From Desulfofustis sp. (GTDB lineage Bacteria; Desulfobacterota; Desulfobulbia; Desulfobulbales; Desulfocapsaceae): a stretch of DNA of 5,934 nucleotides. Numbering within the stretch: position 1 is the first letter of the stretch; each line of letters opens with the position of its first letter. Position numbers and translations under genes: made by a program. The stretch lies in the NCBI GenBank assembly GCA_030604345.1, contig JAUVWB010000119.1:1-5934 (forward strand), read 5' to 3'. The notes beneath the pieces were generated by a model. That model worked only from the letters and a program-made list of their open reading frames with translations, was not told the DNA's origin and made no database searches. Positions 5,744-5,934 of the stretch are shown one piece after another.

Positions 5744-5934
5744 ATGGCTAAAGTATGTGAGATCTGCGGCAAAGGCCCGGTGACCGGGAACAATGTTTCC
5801 CACGCCAACAACAAGACCCGGCGCCGCTGGCTGCCGAATCTCAAGCGGGTACGCATGGTGACCGCCAACGGCGGGGTGCGGCGCTCCCGCGTCTGCACCA
5901 GATGCATTCGTTCCGGCGCGGTGGTCAAACCCGC
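5744..5934 (+). CDS. rpmB: 50S ribosomal protein L28, 3' end cut by window edge
   Basis: Small structural protein of the large ribosomal subunit. The visible 63 residues begin [12 protein letters not shown], followed by the L28 signature [18 protein letters not shown] and the C-terminal [10 protein letters not shown]. Cysteines C5, C8, C51 and C54 form two CXXC pairs, the zinc-binding (C+) form of L28. The family is usually about 62-65 residues in related bacteria, so only a few codons and the stop are missing. The gene is divergent from the radical SAM gene across a 156-base gap. Confidence 0.96.
   Translation, partial: MAKVCEICGKGPVTGNNVSHANNKTRRRWLPNLKRVRMVTANGGVRRSRVCTRCIRSGAVVKP

Noticed and set aside
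5588..5803. N-terminal extension of the radical SAM protein by 72 residues
   Set aside because: It would run antisense through the rpmB start and leader, and the added sequence shows no family features; it is treated as non-coding open frame.

Overview
The window looks like a chromosomal segment from a GC-rich anaerobe of the Desulfobacterota (the former Deltaproteobacteria). Three observations point that way: a tetraheme class III cytochrome c3, a System II (ResB/CcsA) cytochrome c maturation pair, and the separate beta-chain form of glycyl-tRNA synthetase. The sequence does not allow a genus call. No tRNA, rRNA, CRISPR array, insertion sequence or phage gene was seen, and no gene-free stretch exceeds 300 bases.

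Layout. Positions 1-1553 (+) hold the 3' three-quarters of glyS, which runs off the left edge. It converges on a cytochrome gene at 1641-2045 (-). The two are separated by a strong GC-rich hairpin at 1561-1603 that has T-rich flanks on both strands, so it probably terminates both. The cytochrome gene has its own near-consensus sigma-70-type promoter (-35 at 2134-2139, -10 at 2111-2116), with a bulged dyad where transcription should begin. Upstream on the same strand are ccsA/ccsB-type (2198-3028) and resB (3065-4390), spaced 36 bases apart and very probably co-transcribed. After a 165-base gap comes a radical SAM gene (4556-5587, -) whose iron-sulfur motif is spaced CX4CX2C. A 156-base divergent intergenic region then leads to rpmB (5744 onward, +), cut by the right edge.

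How the parts fit. ResB and CcsA form the membrane heme-export and ligation machine that attaches heme to CXXCH motifs outside the cytoplasmic membrane. The neighbouring cytochrome is exported and has four CXXCH sites and exactly eight histidines, enough for four bis-histidine hemes, so it is a natural substrate. The separate promoter suggests that the abundant carrier is expressed independently of the low-level assembly factors. glyS and rpmB are translation housekeeping genes that happen to flank the block. The radical SAM enzyme is the only gene of unknown function and the best candidate for follow-up, but nothing in the window amounts to a clearly new multi-gene system.
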